Positions 59,954 through 64,000 of a DNA stretch of 64,000 nucleotides are shown here, in pieces. A program made the position numbers and the translations under genes. Within the stretch, counting starts at the first letter, position 1, and each line of letters starts with the position of its first letter. Under the pieces are notes generated by a model. It saw only the letters and a list, made by a program, of their open reading frames with translations. It was not told the origin of the DNA and ran no database searches. Source of the DNA: Adineta steineri (taxonomy: Eukaryota > Rotifera > Eurotatoria > Adinetida > Adinetidae); the NCBI GenBank assembly GCA_905250115.1, contig CAJNOI010000081.1, positions 310,001 to 374,000 on the forward strand, given 5' to 3'.

Positions 59954-60708
59954 ATAAGATTCTATATAATCATGATATAATGTAAGGATTTGCAAGAGAC
60001 TCTACAATGGCAGTACTTGAATCTGTTTGTCTATATACCTGGTAGATTATTAGTATTAATATTTAAAAGATCGAAAAGTTATCTCAAAAATTAAACCTAG
60101 AAAATTTTGCTCAACTCCTGTTGTAGGAAAATATCGTAGATTTTTAAAACTGGCTTGTCGCGAAGTAAACTTCAGTATCCTAACTCTATAGTGATAAATT
60201 TTAACACCTGTATTCAATAACTATTCGTTCTAGAATATTGATGAGCTCATACGAGATCATTACATCTAATTAATTTGAAAAAAAAAGTAAGAGACATTCT
60301 ATAAAATCTTAAATGTGCCTTTTTTTATTTTTTTTTTCATTTAAAACATTGAAATGAGGTAAAACACACTGCAGAGTTGTTATAGGAGAATTCGTTGTTG
60401 GCTCTAAAAAACAGTATATTAAATTACATAAAGAAGGGAATCTTTACTCACTTTCAATAAAAATGATGTGCATCTCGTTCCAGTTTTGCTTTGTTATTGC
60501 AAGTTTATGTGGCGAATTCATGTATACCGGTAATCCTGTCAAAATATTCACGAGGGTTGCTGTCAAGTAAAACATTGGTTGCTCTATATCTGCACTTGTA
60601 TATCCTGGTCGAACAGTACGGCACGGAAACGTGTGGGTGTGGGTGTGCAATCGTTTCAGCTGCCTGCATCCTCATCTCTTCTATTCGCCAAAGTCCAAAT
60701 TAATATTT

Positions 60709-60839
60709 TAATCTTTCGAATATTTGACCAAGTTTCATCGTGATAATATAAATGAACGTTCGCTTCTCTTAATTCTTTTAGGGCTTGGAAGTATTTTGCT
60801 CTTACCGCTATAAAAGCCAGTGAATCTAGTGGAATTTTT
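60709..60839 (-). pseudogene. DDE-transposase-like exon fragment, left-arm copy
   Basis: On the minus strand, after an acceptor-like CACTAG, the frame reads DSLAFIAVRAKYFQALKELR, then EANVHLYYHDETWSN. The YxDETW block resembles the first catalytic Asp region of IS630/Tc1-type DDE enzymes. The downstream part is disrupted by a telomere-like CACACCCACACCCACAC tract. It matches the exon at 62837 in the right arm almost residue for residue. Confidence 0.5.
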
Positions 60840-60918
60840 ACTTGTCATGTTCGTTGATAAACGAAGCCAAGCTAAGAAATGAAAAAAAAGTAGTTTTATG
60901 TATTTTCTTCTTTCTTGT

Positions 60919-60999
60919 CTTGAGGGTGTGGGTGTGATTGTGGTTACTACATTAACCTTACTCTGATACCTGCATCCTTACCCACACCCACACCTTTAA
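60919..60999. repeat. Telomere-like foldback element
   Basis: CTTGAGGGTGTGGGTGTG at the left and CCCACACCCACACCTTTAAG at the right; shows the recurrent CTTGAGGG terminus. Its counterpart in the right arm (62671-62740) is much more eroded. Confidence 0.85.
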
Positions 61000-61452
61000 G
61001 ATGGAAATAAGATTTTCTAGTTATAAAGTACAGAAATGGTAGTAGATATTTGGTGTATTTAATTAAAATAGTGAGTATTTATAGATTTTCATATTTAATG
61101 GCTAACAAATTGATCGTAATTTTGGCTGAGCGAGGTGGCAATAAAATATTAAATCAAGGTTATTTGGTACATTTTAATTTCCAAAGTTTAAAAAACATTC
61201 TTTTCGAATAAATCATTGTTGAATAAAAAACACTACGAAATATTTCAATTATCTTGAAACAATCAATTTCGTATTGTATCAGCTTTTTCAAAGTAAGTCA
61301 CATATATTTATAACAAATTTCAGAACCAAATTTTTTTCTAAAATAATTACTTATTAAGCAAATTCAATCGAAACATATACTTAATTAGCTGGTTTAATAT
61401 ATCATTTATTGTTTCAAGATTTTCGGAAGATAATGTTTTGAATTGTTTTCAG

Positions 61453-61961
61453 TGATATCAGGAAATAAACGTCACTTATCAACAACAGAAAGCTATGAAT
61501 CATCTACAAAAAAGAGTAATATAATTTTAAATATTATAAATAATAAATTATTTTTTACATGAATAAATTTAGCTGCATTTGACTTTGAGAAACACATTGA
61601 CGTTGATATTGAAAGTTTTGGTATTACATATTCAACAATTACAACTAATGGAGTATCAAGTTGTCATTTTATTTTGATCGATGGAGAGTTTGAAGGACAG
61701 CAATTTTCGTATCTTTCTCACTCTTCGATTGAATGTGAAGAAGAATCGGGTGATATTGATACAACATTAGCTGAAGACATAGACCAAATTGTCGAAAATT
61801 TTGAAGAACATAATGAGTCAAATGAAGGAAGCCAAATTTTAATAGATAAAATTAAAATTAATAAAATATTAGTTGGCGAAGGTGTTGATGATAACATAAA
61901 TTTAATTCCAAAATCGTTGTTGCTCTTGAATGACATGGAATTTAATACTGCAAAAAAATGA
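61453..61961 (+). CDS. Unrecognised acidic protein fragment, two exons
   Basis: Exons 61453-61515 and 61573-61961 join in frame with GT..AG ends: SGNKRHLSTTESYESSTKK, then AFDFEKHIDVDIESFGITYS and a strongly acidic stretch (ECEEESGDIDTTLAEDIDQI), ending TAA. No start codon was found upstream, so the 5' end is missing or undetected. It lies in the loop between the two arms of the inverted duplication. Function unknown. Confidence 0.35.
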
Positions 61962-62237
61962 TAACAAATAAATTTAATCAACGTCTGTATCGTGAATCAA
62001 AAGGAAATAGACTAGTAATACGATCTATTACTTATTTTTTCAGTGATGATGAAGAAAATGAAGGTAAGATAAATTTTTTTATATTATTCATCCAAGACAA
62101 AATCAGTCCACTAAGATAGAAAAAAATAAATGAGTTAATTTTAAATATTTTCCTATCAGCGATTATAAATTAATTTTGATGAAAAATTAAATGAATTCAT
62201 TAATCTTGAATATGATTTTTACAGCATAAATTGTAGT

Positions 62238-62321
62238 CTGAGTATGGGTGAGAGACAAAAATGATATCCATACCTACACGCACACCCATATCAATCCCAC
62301 CCACACCTACACCCTCAAGAT
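62238..62321. repeat. Telomere-like foldback element
   Basis: GTCTGAGTATGGGTGAGAG at the left, CCCACCCACACCTACACCC then TCAAGATTC at the right; the right terminus is the recurrent CCCTCAAGAT. Confidence 0.75.
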
Positions 62322-62355
62322 TCATCTTTATTTTATCGTTTTAGATTAAAATTTA

Positions 62356-62967
62356 ATGTCATCCAACATCAAAAGTTGTCCGTTCCCAAACCCGATCGGA
62401 GAAGAACGTTGTGGAAAGCAAATCAATTGGGCCGAATTGTAAGTAATACTCTCTTTAGAATAATTTTTCTAACATATCATTTTAGAGAAGAACATTTGAT
62501 GAAACCACCTCATCGTATGATACAAAAAACGGCGGTTGAAATGGCCAACTATGCTAGAAAAGTATCACCCAAACCCTCAACTCGAGCAACTACAACAACA
62601 AGCAAAAAACCATCATTTGTAAGTAACTGATTTTATTTTTCCTCATGTTTATTCGTTTGTTAACCTAATGTGGATGGATGAGTGGTTGTGGCTATGACTA
62701 CTGAACTACTCGACATCAACAATCACTGACAACCACACCATCAAGACAAGAAAGAAGAAAATACATAAAACTACTTTTTTTCATTTCTCAGCTTGTCTTC
62801 GTTTATCAACGAACATCACAAGTAAAAATTCCACAGATTCACTGGCTTTTACAGCGGCAAGAGCAAAATACTTCCAAGCCCTCAAAGAATTAAGAGAAGC
62901 GAACGTTCATTTATATTATCACGATGAAACTTGGTCAAATATTCGAAAGATTAAAATATTACTTTGA
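62356..62967 (+). pseudogene. Probable DDE-transposase-like gene fragment (right-arm copy)
   Basis: Exons 62356-62438 (MSSNIKSCPFPNPIGEERC) and 62486-62618 (EEHLMKPPHRMIQKTAVEMA, then a Ser/Thr/Lys tail) join in frame. A further exon from 62837 (after CCACAG) encodes LAFTAARAKYFQALKELREA and HLYYHDETWSN before a TGA at 62965. Joining exon 2 to exon 3 needs the weaker donor GTAACT at 62623. The helical N-terminal region followed by a YxDETW block fits an IS630/Tc1-type transposase whose remaining catalytic residues are missing. A degenerate telomere-like foldback (62671-62740) lies in the intron. Broken; not a functional gene. Confidence 0.45.
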
Positions 62968-63750
62968 ACTTTAGAGAGTGGAAGAGATGACGACGCGGGT
63001 GGCTGTTTCTATTGTACACCCACACCCACACTCTTCCGTGCCGTATTGTTCGACCTGGATATACAAGTGCAGCACAGGGTGCAAATACGAATCTACCAAT
63101 GCTTTACTTGACAGCAACCCTAGTGGATACCTCAACAGGATTGCCGGTGTTTATAAATGGGCCGCATAAACTATCAATATGGAAACAAAACTGAAACGAG
63201 ATGCACATCATCTTTGTTGAAAGTTAGCAAAGATTCCCTTCTTTGTGTAATTTAACATACTTTTTTTAGCACCGACGGCAAATTCACTTGACCACCACAA
63301 GGTGATCCACAATAATTGAATGATCAACAGTTTAGCAGTGTTTTTTATTCATATTAATGTTTAAAAAGAAAAAACGAATAAAATAAAAAGAGAATATTAA
63401 AAATTCCTAGTCTTTGCACCTTTTTTTTTAAACTAATTAGACGTAATGGCCACATAAGAGCTCATCAATATTCTGGAACGAATAGTTAGCATACAGAAAT
63501 TTATTTTCGCACAAGCCATTTTGAAGAATTTACGACATTTTCTTACAATAGTAGTTGAACAAAATTTAGTGTATTTTCTTCATTGGAAAAAGCAAGTATT
63601 TTAATTGAATTTTTGAAACAACTTTTCGATCTTTTAAATATCAATTATTCTAATAATCTACTAGGCATATAGACAAGTAGATTCAAGTACTGCCATTGTA
63701 AAGTCTCTTGTAAATGCTTACATTATATCATGATTATACAGAATCTTACA
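62671..63750 (-). repeat. Right arm of the ~1-kb inverted duplication
   Basis: Mirror of 59954-60999. It carries the degenerate foldback 62671-62740, the DDE-like exon, a telomere-like tract at 62995-63035 with the core GGTGGCTGTTTCTATTG, and a coding-like segment (VRPGYTSA, LTATLVDTSTGLPVFINGPH) interrupted by TGA at 63192-63194. Confidence 0.9.
63030..63225 (+). pseudogene. Coding remnant of unknown protein (paired with 60444-60620 minus)
   Basis: Both arms encode CRxVRPGYTSA...PMxYLTATLV...TGLPV...PHKL in the same frame, and the differences between arms fall mainly at third codon positions (GTA/GTG, CCA/CCG, CTT/CTA). This indicates a once-selected reading frame. The right copy has a TGA where the left has TGG. 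A telomere-like CACACCCACACCCACAC tract abuts the 5' end in both copies. Family not recognised. Confidence 0.4.
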
Positions 63751-64000
63751 GCTCTTTTCAAAAAAAATTGCACAAAATTGAATATTTTGTATAACGATTT
63801 TCTCGACATTAGAAAGTAACTAGAAGTTTGACTTTTTCAGGGATATATGTTTGTTAGCTGTATTACACGTTGGCTATATACAAATGTGATTTCTCTTCTT
63901 TTTGATATATAAACATTTACTCATGACATAATCTACTCATTTAAAAAACTATCATATATTGACATTACATTATTGTGACCGAGGCATGGGGTGCGCTCGT
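63751..64000. other. Unique AT-rich sequence at window end
   Basis: No gene or repeat seen outside the right arm of the inverted duplication. Confidence 0.4.

Larger units (their letters stand above)
59954..60999 (+). repeat. Left arm of a ~1-kb inverted duplication
   Basis: Reads as the reverse complement of 62671-63750 with many substitutions and indels. Shared anchors include AATCATGATATAATGTAAG, GAATATTGATGAGCTC, GTGCATCTCGTTCCAGTTTTG and GAACGTTCGCTTCTCTTAAT. Minus-strand frames within it encode fragments also present in the right arm (RAKYFQALKELREANVHLYY; TGLPVYMNSPHKL). It includes a telomere-like tract at 60631-60648 and a foldback at 60919-60999. Confidence 0.9.

Overview
This is a eukaryotic nuclear window of low GC content, and everything points to a bdelloid rotifer, possibly Rotaria-like. 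Three things support this. First, most genes are cut by very short AT-rich introns of about 45-60 bases with GT..AG ends, between compact intergenic stretches. Second, lineage-typical families are present: B-box/NHL protein, arginine ADP-ribosyltransferase, DKNYY-type secreted protein, divergent rhodopsin-like GPCR. Third, many degenerate tracts of TGTGGG/CCCACA occur, which is the telomeric hexamer known from bdelloids. The species call is an inference. There are two assembly gaps (39707-39716 and 54010-54109).

The window has two halves. Bases 1-34000 are gene-dense and mostly conserved. They hold three tandem Rel-homology-like transcription factor genes (1-1039, 1849-3710, 4722-6290), PDCL3 (7271-8239), an EF-hand protein (10029-10674), a BDH-type SDR that has lost all its catalytic residues (10765-12011), a novel-type protein kinase C (14447-18607), the interstrand-crosslink nuclease FAN1 (19121-22102), a zinc-finger/RGG protein (22232-24646), the ER chaperone BiP/HSPA5 on the minus strand (25166-27268), the six-RRM ribosome-biogenesis factor RBM19 (27808-30658), an SLC17/sialin-like transporter (31229-32826) and the mitochondrial rescue hydrolase ICT1/MRPL58 (33059-33940). 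Only three small transposon relics (6504, 8555, 8648) were recognised here.

Bases 34000-64000 look accessory or subtelomere-like. More than twenty small inverted-repeat elements have arms made of degenerate telomeric repeats, many ending in a shared terminus resembling CTTGAGGGTGTGGGTGTG. Among them lie hAT-type elements (35102-35639, 37990-38770, 58011-58271), a compound foldback element with minisatellites (38969-40282), a 1-kb inverted duplication (59954-60999 / 62671-63750) and lineage-specific genes. The most notable are three intronless copies of an unrecognised single-pass membrane P-loop NTPase (36061-37635 plus, 40489-42195 minus, 49529-51331 plus, the last with a nonsense codon). 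The first two are tail-to-tail around the compound foldback element. Other genes here are a B-box/NHL protein, an ADP-ribosyltransferase interrupted by an in-frame TGA, a DKNYY-like secreted protein, a coiled-coil protein truncated by the gap, a GPCR, a six-cysteine secreted peptide and fragments of a probable DDE transposase.

The conserved genes do not form one pathway. The accessory half shows how telomere-like repeats, cut-and-paste elements and duplicated membrane ATPase genes are interleaved. The strongest leads for something undescribed are the membrane P-loop NTPase family and the telomere-repeat foldback family.
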